A DNA stretch of 64,000 nucleotides, taken from assembly GCF_030272615.1 (NCBI RefSeq), contig NC_081406.1, positions 218,062,997-218,126,996 of the forward strand, in the 5' to 3' direction. This stretch comes from Cryptomeria japonica. Taxonomy: Eukaryota; Streptophyta; Pinopsida; Cupressales; Cupressaceae. A program made the position numbers and the translations under genes. Shown piece after piece: positions 1 to 11,146 of this stretch; position 1 is the first letter of the stretch, and each line of letters begins with the position of its first letter. The notes below the pieces were generated by a model. The model was not told the origin of the DNA, ran no database searches, and saw only the letters and a program-made list of their open reading frames with translations.

Positions 1-344
1 TAGAAAAAGGGTTAGGATGCAAGTGGGAGGTGTAGGATTTTGCAAGTGGGTGAGGGAAAATGAGTTTTAATTGAATTTAATTCAATTTGGTTGCAATTAA
101 ATAAATTGGATTTATTTAATTTAGGATAACTATTTTAATTAAATTTGAATTTAATTAAAAAGTGGACAGGGGCTTTAATTGAATAAAATGAATTTATCCT
201 ATTAAATGGTATAGTAAATTTAATTGAGTAATTTACTTAATTAAATAGAGGAATGTGGGTTATTTAATTAAATTGGATTTAATTAAATAGAGAAATGAAC
301 ATAAAATATTCATTTAGGAATATGATCATTTTTATACATCTACA
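1..344 (-). repeat. 3' LTR of the Tat element, partial
   Basis: This stretch is a direct repeat of 17014-17357. On the minus strand it begins TGTAGATG at position 344, directly after the polypurine tract. The remaining part (about 1113 bp, judged from the 5' LTR) lies outside the window. It is very AT-rich, with repeated TTTAATTAAAT-type stretches. Confidence 0.9.
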
Positions 345-358
345 TTTTGCCCCTCTTT
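345..358 (-). other. Polypurine tract of the Tat element
   Basis: On the minus strand the bases read AAAGAGGGGCAAAA and touch the TG that opens the 3' LTR. This is the plus-strand primer site used in reverse transcription. The same tract, one A shorter, precedes the 3' LTR of the coding-poor element at 37174-37186. Confidence 0.85.
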
Positions 359-689
359 GAAGTGACGTGTGTGCACATGTTATTTCAAAGAAAATGATGT
401 GTCATTGCAATTTTATGATCGATGTTGTTTATGATTTTTATGTTATACCCCAGATTTGATGTGTGATGCCCCAAATTCGATAAACAATGGTGATAATGCC
501 CCCTCGAGAGATGAATCAATATTTTAAAAAATTTGATTTGATTTGATAATTTGCATTTGGTGTGCAAGATTTTGGCTAGGTGAAACATTGAAATTGATTC
601 ATCTTCCAATAATTGACGTGTTTTAGGGTATGAGGGAGACCGTGAGCAAATTACATGCTCATTTCCCTAACCCTAATTTCATTTTACCC

Positions 690-697
690 TATAAAAG
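690..697 (+). promoter_or_regulatory. TATA box of the antisense PMD gene
   Basis: TATAAAAG lies about 75 bp upstream of the first ATG of the PMD gene model (771). It is on the strand opposite gag-pol and inside the element's internal region, about 330 bp from the 3' LTR. This suggests that the extra gene has its own promoter. Promoter activity is inferred. Confidence 0.55.
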
Positions 698-919
698 GGA
701 AAAAGTGCATTGTTTTGTCTCATTTGTGCTTGTTGACTTTGGAGAAAGAGATTTTTAGAGAGAAGACAAAATGCCTATTCCCTATTCTACGCATCGATTC
801 GAGAGCATTCGGAGGCATCGGAGACCTGCCGCATATGGACCACCAGTAAGTCAACGCTTTTGACCCCTTTTTTATTTTGAATTTGATCATTTTTGGTCCA
901 TTTTTTATTTTTGAAATTC

Positions 920-1395
920 GGTTGTAACGGTTTAGTGCATAGAAGTCGTAGTTTAGCGCATACGATAAATTAGGTAGTGCATAGGGTAGCTTTTTAGGGT
1001 AGTGTCTGAAAATGAATAGGGTAGCACATGAAAGTTTTAGGTTAGCACATGGTCTAAGGTAAGCGCATGATGAATATCGGGTAGCGCATCGGGTTGAAAA
1101 GGTAGTGCATAGGTTAGACCTAGCGCATAGGGTCCACAGGGGGTCGCATGGGTAGGGGGATTTAGCGCATAGGTTAGACCTAGTGCATAAGGTTAAATAG
1201 GTAGCGCAAGCATGGGATAGGTTAGCGCATAAGTCGGTTTTAGTGCTTAGAGTAGGTTGGGTGGCGCATGGAGAAAAAAAGATAGCACATAGAGGTAGTC
1301 TAGCGCATAGGGTAGATATAATAGCACGTGGAGAAAACAGGGTAGCGCATGGGTGTAGTTTAGCGCATAACCAGGTTTAATTAGCGCATGGATCG
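920..1395 (+). repeat. TAGCGCAT motif array, about 20-nt period, inside the PMD gene intron
   Basis: About 22 copies of TAGCGCAT or close variants (TAGTGCAT, TAGCACAT) occur with starts mostly 18-22 nt apart, for example near 1102, 1120, 1143, 1162, 1180, 1202, 1223. The motif reads in the sense direction of the PMD gene. The same motif is found in the gag-pol leader, where it is in the sense direction of gag-pol. Confidence 0.8.
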
Positions 1396-1651
1396 GGTTT
1401 TTGCAAGAGTTAGTAATTTTTGGAAGGTGAAAAATTACATTGGAAAAGGTCAGTTTTGCCTGGGGAGGTGGATTTTTGCCATTTGTTGTGTCTTTGGTCA
1501 TGTTTTTGATAATGTGTCCAATATGAGTTTGGATATAACTTGGTTTAAATTTGTGATTCATTTCAAGTTATTGATGTAGATATTAATGTGTTGTTGTGAT
1601 AGATCCATGATTTGTTTTGCACTGTTTCAAGTTCAAATGTGTGGAGCCTGA

Positions 1652-1945
1652 TTTGTGTTACAAGCCGATATGGGTTGGAAACTTGAGTTGTTTTACAAGC
1701 TGATATGGGTTGGAAACTTGAGTTGTTTTACAAGCTGATATGGGTTGGAAACTTGAGTTGTTTTACAAGCTGATATGCATTGGAAACTTGAGTTGTTTTA
1801 CAAGCTGATATGGGTGGGAAACTTGATTTGTTTTACAAGTTTATGTGATGTGGAGACTTGAGTTGTTTTACAAGTTTTGATATGGTTTTTGAAAACTTGA
1901 GTTGTGTTACAAGTTGATACAGAATGATATGATGTGGAACTTGAT
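1652..1945 (+). repeat. 35-bp tandem repeat, about 8 copies
   Basis: The unit contains TTTTACAAGCTGATATGGG followed by TTGGAAACTTGAG. The central copies, from about 1690 to 1800, are almost identical, and the outer ones have diverged. The array lies in the predicted intron, just upstream of exon 2 of the PMD gene. Confidence 0.8.
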
Positions 1946-3991
1946 TAGTTTTTGCAAATTGTTTCATGTTTTTGATGTGATTTTGATTTTGATATCTTTG
2001 TTTTGATGTGGACACTGATATTGAACTCATTTTGCATTTTGACAGGAGTGATTGGGAGTGGTGCAGTCGCAGGAGCAGTTTCCCAAACCCTGGGCATTGA
2101 TACCTCAGTTGGCACAGGCTGACCTAGATGCGATCGAGAGATGTGGTTTATCATCTTTGTTAGATATGCCTCGGTTCACTGTGAACCGGGATCTACTTAC
2201 AGCGCTCACTAAGAGGTGGCACAATGATACGAACACCTTTCACTTTGCTACTGGTGAGATGACAGTCACTCCAGAGGACTGTTACAAGATTTTACGGATT
2301 CCCGTAGCAAGTGCTTTATTGCCATATGAGCAAATGGAGGAGGGTGGTACCAAGGCGTTGCGGTGCATTTTCCATGATGAGACGGTATGCGGGTATGAGA
2401 TCCCATGGCAGAAGTTCTTGGATTTAGATTATGCACCTCTCCCGTCGGTACTAGCAGGGTTCATCGGTGGATTCCTTTGTCCTGATTGCAGGTCAAAGGG
2501 ATTCTCTGTGGCTGGGGATTGGTTCTTGAGGAGATGGTGACCCAGGGCCGCAGGTTTGCTTGGGGATCAGCCATGTTAGCCCACTTGTACAGGGACCTGC
2601 ATGAGGTTGTGTATCTAGGTTACAGCAGTTTGTCAGCTGGCATGACACTTTTACAGGTATGGTGTTGGGAGCACATTCCAGCAGTGAGACCACTGGTGGA
2701 CAGAGACAGGCCTATTGGGCGGGCATATGCTTATGGGTACAAGGGTCTAGTTGTCCAGCATAAGCTAGGCAAACTAGAGCATTGAAAGAGGGTCTTGGAT
2801 GATATAGATACAGTCGTCTGGCGACCATATACAAATTGTGAGGTCTGGGCAGAGGATGGGCTGGAGATGCCTTATGTTTTTATGAGTCAGTTTTTGATAG
2901 GGCGGACGCCCTTTGTGATAGAGAGATTTTAGGTGGGCAGGGTGTTGAGGCAGTATGGTCGGTAGCAGGGTATACCACAAGGGACCTGCTTGTATGCGCG
3001 TCGAAGATAGGACATACCTGATTGGGGTCCTACCATTGATAGTGGAGTAGTTGTAGAGGAGTTCTCCAGCTTAGCGAGTCAGATATGGGACTATGCTCCC
3101 AAGATATTAGACGCAGGGATGACCCATGAGTTTGCTAGTTTGTTTGTAGCTCGTGTTGTTGCCAGGATATCAGATCTTGAGGAGATGCAGTCAGCCTTTG
3201 ATGATGATGAGGAGGATTTTGGGGGAGATGGAGATGATGGAGATGATGGAGGTGGAAGCAGATGACAGGGGAGAGGATATCGGGGGAGGAGAGGAGACAG
3301 GGCTAGGGATGGGGGAGGTCAAGTGGAGAGAGCAGTTCGGTGAGTTGTGATGGACAGGGGGAGAGGAGGGCTGGCGATTGGAGTAGGGGAGGAGGGGAGA
3401 GTGGGAGAGGTGATGGCAGTGGTGGGAGGGACAGATGAGTGGAGGCGGTTGGCATAAAGGAGGAGGACTAATGAGTTACCTCCACCAGCACCTAGGATAG
3501 GTAGAGGGATAGGGGGTACCCCTTCATAGGTGCCCCTACGGGTTCGAGTCCCGACACATGTGGAGGATGCTCAGATCAGGACCCTGCAGTTGACAGTTCA
3601 GTAGTTGCAGGCATAGCTATTGGCGCAACAACGTCAGATTACTCAGCTGACTCTAGAGTGATATACAGAGATACAACGGCGTGGTCGAGTAGAGGAGCTG
3701 GCAGCTAGCATTCAGAGAGCAGTAGCAGGGGGCCCGATGAGAGATATTATGAGAGAGCTATCCTCGAGAGTGAGGGAGGTGGAGTATTATAGATGCCATT
3801 ACGAGGATGTCGTGCCCAGGGAGCGCAGAGTACAAAGCTTCATGCAGGCAAGATCGAGTCAATCTCGAGAGACTGGGACACAGTCAAAGAGCAGAGGCAT
3901 GACGGGGCCCTCGAGACAGGATCCTCCTGGAGATCCAAGAGTTGGGACATCAGCAGTGAGACCATCCCCCTTAGGAGATAGTCATACCTGA

Positions 3992-5317
3992 GAGACGATG
4001 TCTCTATTGTATTTTTAGATCATTTTTTTGCTTGTACTAGGCACAGACATGACAGATTTTGTACATTTGGACCATTTTTGATATATATATATAGATGACA
4101 CCATTTTCTTTGATCATGTGATGTGTTATATGGATGCATGTTCTATATGCTCTTTCTTTACTTTATGATGATGCAATGCTTAGATAGATAATATGATGCA
4201 CAATGTAAATGTATGATGTATGCTTTGATATGTTGTGAGATATATCTTGAAAATGAGATGTATGATAATGATAATGATGTGAGATGTATCTTGAAAATGA
4301 GATGTATGATTTGATATGCAAAATGATATGCAACTACTTTTAAAATGATATGCAACTAATTGTATTTGGAGCATCCGCATTCTGCATTTGTCATCTTGAT
4401 ATAACCATATGTTATTTGCTTTCGATATAGGTATCATCATTGAGCATTGATTTGTTTGGGATATGTTGAAAATTTATAAAAGCATAATGGTATAATTACC
4501 ATAATGACCTGAAAAAAATTTACATGATGTTTGATTTTGCAAGATAGCACAAGCGTCAAGGTATAATTGAACCAGGACGACCAGAGTGTGGATTGCGTAT
4601 AAACAGACAAGATTAAATCATTTGTATGCGTAAAGTGGAATCATGTCTTTAGTGACATTCGATGTATCACATCTCGAGACAAGTATTTACACAGTACAAG
4701 TGATCACCTCATAGACAAAAGACTAAGAAAATATTGGAGTTTCCCCATGATCTCTAGCTTTGAAGCATTTAGTGAGAAAATGCAGAGAATCCAATAATTT
4801 TAAAAATTTCAAATGCAAAAATAGTCAAGACTTTATGCGATAATGCAACATTTAGTACTTCAGAAAATCATCCATCTTTGGTATTTTTGTGATCCAATGT
4901 TTTTCTCTGTGATGGAGTGAAGTTTTTGGTTGTTGGATGTGATGTTTCTAAGTTTTGCAAATAGTTTTGATGTCTTGAACGTGTTGCAAGTTTTGACGAT
5001 TTATTGCCCCTAGTTGAGTGTGCCTCTTGATGTGAATACGTTCAGTGATTACCAAGCCATGGTGAAATGTGGTAAAAGGATATATGGATAGACCAGGATA
5101 GTGACTACGCTAAGTATGTCCTGAGGGGATATTTGCTAAGTGTCGGGCGATGGCCGATAGTACTTTATTGCAAGCGTATAGATATAAATGGAGGAGTTGT
5201 TCTTTCACAATAGCGCCTGTTACCAGGTTTTCACCAGTTGCTTTTATTGTACCTTTTTATATTGTTTTTTCTTGATTTTTTTGATTTTTTTGTTTGTTTT
5301 TCCGTGCATTAGACTAC
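3992..5317. other. Spacer between PMD gene and integrase
   Basis: I see no gene here. It holds an AT-rich stretch (4080-4340) with a direct repeat of 'GAGATGTATCTTGAAAATGA' near 4238 and 4281, then ordinary-complexity sequence up to the end of the integrase frame. The 3' ends of two opposing transcription units should meet here. Confidence 0.5.
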
Positions 5318-6400
5318 TCAAGTGTAGTATTTCTTCAGATGAATGTTTTTAGTTGGTTCTTCGAGCACATCTCCTTCTGAGGTTGTGAGCTGATAAGCAC
5401 CTGATCCATAGACTGATATGATGACATAGGGACCCAACCAGTTAGGTTCAAATTTCCCTTTCTTTTCTCGATCTTGTTGATTTCTTGGATTTTCTTTGAG
5501 GACTAGGTCACCAACTTTGAAATTGTGAGGGGTGACCTTGTGATTGTAGCTTCTGCACATGCATTGCTGATATGCTTTGAGATGAGTGTAAGCATGCTGA
5601 CGCCTTTCATCTAATAGTTCTAGTTCTTGCAGTCAATTGACCTGATACTCTTCATCTGGGATTAAGCCTTTTAGAGATACTCTAAGAGATGGAATTTCTA
5701 CTTGTAGCGATAAAATAGCTTTGGATCCATAGACCAATGAGAAAGGTGTTGCTCCTGTAGGTGTACGGATGCTGGTTTTGTATGCCCAAAGTGTTGGATT
5801 GAGTTGTATATGCCAATCTTTGCCTACATCATTTACTATTTTCTTGAGAATCTTCAGTATTATTTTGTTGGATGCTTCTGCTTGACCATTCCCCTGGGGG
5901 TAGTATGGTGTAGAGAACTGATGTTGTATTTTGAATTGTTCACATAGTTCTCAGACATCTTGGTTTTTGAATGGTCATCCATTATCGGTGATGATGGAAC
6001 TTGGAATACCATATCTGCAGATTAGATAGTTTAGGATAAAAGACGCAATTTGTTTTCTAGTTACTGTGGTCATTGGGGCTGCTTCTATCCACTTGGTAAA
6101 GTATTATGTGGCAATTATAATGAACTTGTGTCCATTTGAAGATGAAGGATGAATTTTGCCAACCAAGTCTAGTCCCCACTGACAAAAGGGCCAGGATGTT
6201 GTAAATGGCTGCAGTTCCTATGCTGGTGCATGTATCAGATTGCCATGGATCTAGCATTTAGGACACTTCTTGGCGAAGTGGTAAGAATCTTTCTCCATTG
6301 TAGGCTAGTAGTATCCCATCCTTAGAATGTGTTCCACAAATACCTTCGTGAAGCTCATGTAAAGCGGAATTAGAATCATTACAATCAAGGCAACGAAGAA
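5318..6400 (-). pseudogene. Tat element integrase, broken
   Basis: Integrase inserts the element cDNA into the host genome. Reading leftwards, I see the zinc-binding N-terminus (LHELHEGICGTH, about 6330-6365) and then the catalytic core. The core has its first Asp in 'GLDLVGKI' (about 6170), its second in 'IITDNG' (about 5980) and its Glu in 'GQAEASN' (about 5875), so the DDE triad is present. The C-terminal domain (5318-5560) has 'FKVGDLVLKE' and a GPY motif in 'NWLGPYVI', and it ends with a stop at 5318. The frame changes at least twice (near 6257 and near 5560) and several stops occur, so no functional enzyme is made. Confidence 0.9.
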
Positions 6401-6699
6401 GAGTACCATCTAGACCTCGATGGTATAAAGTATCAGCAGTAAGGGTATAACAGGCGGCTTGTCGGATAAAATTACGTTTTTGGTTATGGGATAAGTCAAT
6501 GTGTAGGATATTGTCCTTTAGATAATCATATATCGATCCATACAAAGGCGAATCTGAACCGGTTAAGGCATAGACAACATGGGATTCAGAGTGGTCATAG
6601 GCTGGGGAGAACAATTGCTCTACCAGGAACTCGTAACGACTCTGTTGCTCTAGAATTTGTAGTAATGAAGCGATAGTATCCATGGCATCGGCTGCTTTG

Positions 6700-7100
6700 T
6701 TGTTCAACCTTGGTATTTGCTCGAAGGTGATGTGTACAAAATACTATTTGAAGTCATCCACCATTCACTTGTACGGGAGTAGCTTGTCATCCTTTATTTG
6801 ATAGTTGTTGTTGATTTGATTGACGACCAGTTGCGAATCTCCATAGACCATTAACTCTGTGATTTTCCATTCTATGGCCATTTTGATGCCTATAACCAAT
6901 GCCTCATATTCAACCACATTATTTGTGCATGGGAACATAAGCCTATATGATCTTGGTATAGTGTGCCCTTCAGGAGTAATGAAAATAATTCTAGCACCTC
7001 AACCATGTTGGGTGTAGGATCCATCAAAGTATAGGGTCCATTGTGCGATAGAAATAGCAAGAACGTCCCTGTCCGAAAATTCAATCTCCATAGTTTGTTT
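6700..7100 (-). pseudogene. Second, archaeal-like RNase H domain of the Tat pol
   Basis: Segments 'LYFDGSYTQHG' (about 7000-7030), 'VEYEALVIGIKMA' (about 6875-6915) and 'VYGDSQLVVNQI' (about 6815-6850) supply the expected D, E and D active-site residues of an RVT_3 type RNase H. This domain lies downstream of the usual RT-linked RNase H. Dual RNase H is a known hallmark of Tat elements. In-frame stops follow 'TQHG' at 6999 and occur near 6745 and 6770. The frame then continues into 'LNNKAADAMDTIASL' leading to integrase. Confidence 0.85.
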
Positions 7101-7109
7101 TCCTGGTAG

Positions 7110-7866
7110 CGGTGCTTTAGCTAGTTGATCTACAATTGTTTGTCCTTTGATGGCCCTTTGTTCTATGTATTGGATGTCAAATTCACTAAGAATCATGACC
7201 CATTTAGCCAATCTTCCAGTAAGAGCTGCCTTGCTGAGTAGATATTTGAGAGGATCAATTTTTGCTACTAGCTTAATTGTGTGTGCTAGCATATAATGTC
7301 AAAACTTTTGAGATGTGAAGACTACTATTAGACAAGCCTTCTCAATGAATGTATAGTTGAGTTCATAGCTATTCAATGTCCTACTGATGTAGTAGATGGC
7401 TCGTTCCTTTCCTTGTTGATCTTCTTGTGCTAACAGTGCCCCCAGTGATATATCTGTTGTTGAAATGTATAAAATAAGGGGCTTTCCTGCAACTGGTGGT
7501 ACTAGAACTAGTGGGTTCATCAGATACTATTTGATTTGATAAAAAGATTATGCACACTTGGTCTCCCATCTGAAAGGTACATTCTTATGGAGAAAATGAT
7601 TGAATGGTAGACTTTTATGAGCTAGTTGAGCAATGAATCGCCTGATTGATTGAAGTCATCCTTGTAGAGATCTGAGTTGACTAATATTCTTTGGTGGTGG
7701 CATTTCCATAATGGCTTGTACCTTTGTTCAATCCACTTCAATACCTTTAGCTGAGACAATGTAGCCCAGTAGCTTTCCTGATGTAACCCCGAAGACACAC
7801 TTCTTAGGGTTGAGTCGAACTTGGAATTTCTCCAATCGATCAAAGATTTTTGTTATGATGTCGAGA
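7110..7866 (-). pseudogene. RT thumb/connection and first RNase H domain of the Tat pol
   Basis: After the YVDD segment the frame continues with 'LNPKKCVFGVTSGKLLGYIV' (about 7745-7805), typical of the Ty3 RT palm/thumb. An RNase H-like region at 7299-7520 follows ('ISTTDISLGALLAQED', 'ERAIYYISRTLNSYELNY'). The first active-site Asp falls in STTDISLG. The segment after that (7110-7290) contains 'LTGRLAKWVMILSEFDIQY', the normal tether. Stops near 7866, 7725 and 7299 break the frame. Confidence 0.85.
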
Positions 7867-7868
7867 TG

Positions 7869-8969
7869 TTATGCTCTGGTGAATGATTTAGCTAGCAGAT
7901 CGTCCACATAGTCTTCCATGAATGTGTGCATCATGTCATGAAAAATTGTTGTCATTGCTCTTTGATAAGTAGCCCCTGCATTCTTTAAGCCAAAAGGCAT
8001 AACATTCCAACAGTACGTTCTCCAAGGATAGGTGAACGTTGTTTTATCTTGATCTTCTGGGGCTATTTTTATCTGATTATAGCTTGAGAAACCATCCATT
8101 AGTAAGAGCATTGCATGGCCCACTATGAGGTCTACAATTATGTCGATGTTGGGTAAAGGAAAGTCGCCTTTTGGACAGGCTTTGTTGACATCTCTAAAAT
8201 CATTGCAGATTTTGATACTGTCATCTGGTTTTGATACTAGCACTATGTTGGAGATCCATTTTGCATAGTCGATGGGATGGATGAATCCGACATCTAATAG
8301 TTTCTTTAGTTCAGCTTTGACCATGAGTGCCACCAGTGGATTCATCTTTCGTAGTTTTTGCTTGACGGGCTTAACTCTTGGAGAGATGGACAAGTGATGC
8401 ATGATTAAGTGTGGATCAATTCCGAGCATATCTGCATATGACCAAGCAAAGTTAATTTGCTTTTCTTTAAAAAAGATGATAAATGTCAATTTTTCCTCCT
8501 CTATCAGAAATTTTGCTAGGTGTATGTTTTTGACTGCTTCTGTAGTACCAATGTTGATTGATTGAGTGGGCTCAATCAATATGGGTGATCGATCATGAAA
8601 ATGTTCAGGAAGAGCGTCAAATCTCCCATCCTTAGGTACCTTAAAAAGGTTTTCACCCTCAGATGCATCCTTTATTTTTACTTTTTTGTGATCTAGAGCT
8701 GTCATTGACTGGTTTAAAGCATCAGATCTTTTATTTGGTTCATTTTTGCGACTGAGAGACTTGGCACTCCCTGGTTCGTAGACATCGTTACTTTGTTCAC
8801 TGGTAGAGCTTGTTTCCAGGTTAACCATACATAGGTAGTGGATAATAGATTCATCATCTGGGAAAATTGGAATATCATGTATTTCGGGTTCATCCCAGTC
8901 AATGAGGTCAGGAAAGACAAGCGGTAAGGAATCATTCAGTGGATCAAGTTCTGCTACTGTAAGTGTCAA
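7869..8969 (-). pseudogene. Tat element reverse transcriptase, open segment
   Basis: This is the longest intact pol segment (366 codons). Reverse transcriptase copies element RNA into cDNA. The C-terminal 200 residues are a Ty3-type palm: 'GFIHPIDYAKWISNIVLV', 'CNDFRDVNKACPKGDFPLPN', the first catalytic Asp in 'LMDGFSSYNQI' (about residue 292), 'MPFGLKNAGATYQ', and the YVDD box at about residue 354 (7899-7910). The N-terminal 170 residues are an acidic linker without a recognised domain. The reading frame continues past the stop at 7869 into the thumb, so this is a fragment of a longer polyprotein rather than a separate gene. Confidence 0.92.
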
Positions 8970-9566
8970 GACAGAGGTTTCATCATGATTGGTTTTAGTA
9001 AAGAAGTCAAGGATTTCATCGAGGTCTTCGATGGTATTATCTTTCGTATAGACTTGTTCATAATGTTTCTATTCACTTTCCTTGGCGTCATAGATATTCT
9101 GTGGTCCAAATTCAAGAGGTCTATCATTTGCGTTATGTTCTTCCTGAGAAAGGGATATGGTACCAATATTATCAGTGATATCTGCAGTAGCATTGGAGTA
9201 GCTACCCCATTCATATTCATTGGAATCAATCTCTAAGGCATTATCCCAGATTCTATCAGAGTTGTAAATAGGTATGTTGTAGGGTGAAAATAGATCTTTG
9301 ATGATGGATACCAGTTTGATAGTTTTTGTTGATTCAATGTCAGATCTTGCTTCTACTTTCTGTATTTGTTCATAGACTGTGCCTCCTTGGGGAGTAATAA
9401 CGGTATTAGGAGATGATACTATCAGTTCTTGAGATATTAACTTTTGAATATGAGCTACTGCTGGAGATATGGCCTTCTTGTGACTTAGAAGCTTTTCCTG
9501 ATGTTGCTTCTGTTCTTAATGTTCACGTGCCTTGCAGATTGTTTCTGCTGACTCAAATAGTGCTTC

Positions 9567-9860
9567 CTACCAAGATTCTTCTTTGTACTTCTTCTTTGCT
9601 TTCCATTGAGGTTTTGGAGTTATGCTTGGTGTCCTTCTTAATAGGAAAGTGAGTTTACAACCCAATCCTATTTTGTCTCTACTGGGTTGTGAAGGAAGAT
9701 CTATGGGTTCAGTGACTCCTTCTTTGCATTTTCCAATAGGCCCTTTACCATCATATCCCATTTGCTGCATGATTAAGTAGCCCTTTCCATATAGGTGTGT
9801 TGGTAGAACTATATCCAAAGTAGCTACTCTGTTATCTTCTTCCTCATCTTTGTATAACAA
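9567..9860 (-). pseudogene. G-patch-like segment between protease and RT
   Basis: The peptide has 'GKGYLIMQQMGYDGKGPIGK' followed by 'GVTEPIDLPSQPSRDKIGLG'. This matches the glycine-rich pattern of a G-patch, an RNA-binding motif known from some retroelement polyproteins. It lies in the same frame as the RT segment (8969-7869), but one frame away from the protease segment, so a frameshift occurred between about 9860 and 9940. The region between this segment and RT is acidic linker with stops. Confidence 0.7.
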
Positions 9861-9943
9861 GCTAAGAATGTCCTTCTCTTCTGATTCATGTGCAAGAGTG
9901 CCTAGTTGGATGAAGGTATCATCAAATTTGGTGATGGGCTAAG

Positions 9944-11146
9944 TTACCTGATGCTTTGATGTAGTAGGCAATCCATGAGATCTGGGTGATGTTGGTAATT
10001 TGGCCAAACACATGGGTTCCAAAGAGTATTCTCCCATACCTTGTTCTCTGATTTGCATTTTCTGCTTGAAATCTCTAGGTAATGATTTGGGCTTTGCCGT
10101 CTATAGATCTGATGTTGAGGATCTTTGTTTTTCCCTATTATGGGGAACCAAACTGTCCTGGGTTGCCCCCATTGCATTACAATGTTGAAATGGATTGTGA
10201 TCAGCAGATATAGATACCTCTTGTCCGTTATAAGGAATTTGACACACTGGTGATATGTAGAAGGCACTACTTGCATTTCATGTATCCAGGGTCAACCTAA
10301 TAAAATATTGTAGGTGAGGTCTATGTCTAAGACCTGACACATAGTGTCTTTTTGCACTGGTCCAACTTGAATGGGTAACATCACGGTTCCTTTAGATGAC
10401 CTTTCCTCATCATCATAGGCCTTTATGGTAATCTTTTTACGGGGATCAATAGACTCCTCTGAGAAGCCTAATGCATGGATAAGTTTTAAGGTACATATAC
10501 TAAGTCCATCTCCTCCATCTATCAATACTCTTTTTACTCGGTGTTTATAAATGATGACTTCAATATGGAGAGGAGTGTTATGTGGATGACTCAAGGAAGT
10601 ATTATCATGCTCTGAGAAGGTGAGATTACGAGGCCCTGTCATATGAGCGACCATGGCTTGAAATCTATTTGCATCCAGATCTTGAGGTACATTTGTTTCC
10701 AATAGCGCTTGCTCCAATATGTTTTTGTGTTTTGGTGACAGTTTTAGTAGTTCTAGTATAGATATCTGAGTCGGAGTCTTGCGTAGTTGGCTAACTAAAT
10801 CATATTGGATTTTTGGTGTAGTGGTTGTAGGTGTGGTATGTCCCTTCAAGACATATTTCTGAGCTCTAGTGGTTACATTGATGGATTCATGATCATGCTG
10901 GTCTCGAATTGTGATGACATTTACCTGATGGTCTTCAGCTGATATGTGATTGATGGTGTTATTGTAGATGTGGTTGATACGAGCTCCACGTGCATCATTT
11001 GAGGTTGAAGCTCCATCTTTGTTGTAGTTTGGAAGAGGATTTTTAAAGGCTCTGTGGTCACCATTTGTTTTGAGACCATCTACCGTTAAATCACCTTGAT
11101 TAATCATATCCTGAACAATGTTTTTCAATCTCATACAATCGTTCAT
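9944..11146 (-). pseudogene. Tat element gag C-terminus and aspartic protease
   Basis: The frame follows gag directly after a TGA at 11147. Near its start is the end of a zinc-knuckle-like motif. The retropepsin-like active site reads 'VLIDGGDGLSICTLKLIHAL' (about 10475-10535), with Asp-Gly-Gly in place of the usual Asp-Ser/Thr-Gly; this variant spelling is common in Tat elements. The domain ends 'DIDLTYNILLG', where a TGA (10292) replaces the expected Arg codon, and the same frame goes on as 'PWIHEMQVVPSTYHQ' to about 9944. The stops at 11147 and 10292 fit CGA-to-TGA change. Confidence 0.85.

Larger units (their letters stand above)
771..3991 (+). pseudogene. Plant mobile domain (PMD, MAIN-like) gene carried antisense in the Tat element, decayed
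   Basis: PMD proteins belong to the family of Arabidopsis MAIN/MAIL1, which act in silencing and development; related domains are often carried by plant transposable elements. The proposed model has exon 1 at 771-845 (25 codons, basic), a donor GTAAGT at 846, a 1200-bp intron, an acceptor TTTTGACAG ending at 2045, and exon 2 from 2046. The exons join in phase. The second codon of exon 2 is TGA, probably once CGA. PMD-like segments are 'LTALTKRWHNDTNTFHF' and 'GEMTVTPEDCYKILRIP' near 2190-2310 and 'LQVWCWEHIPAVRP' near 2650-2695. The reading frame shifts near 2490-2530. Later stops interrupt an acidic linker (about 3180-3260), a Gly/Arg-rich part and a Gln-rich, coiled-coil-like tail whose last segment (3737-3991) is open. 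The domain assignment is by eye and the exon model is inference. Confidence 0.75.
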
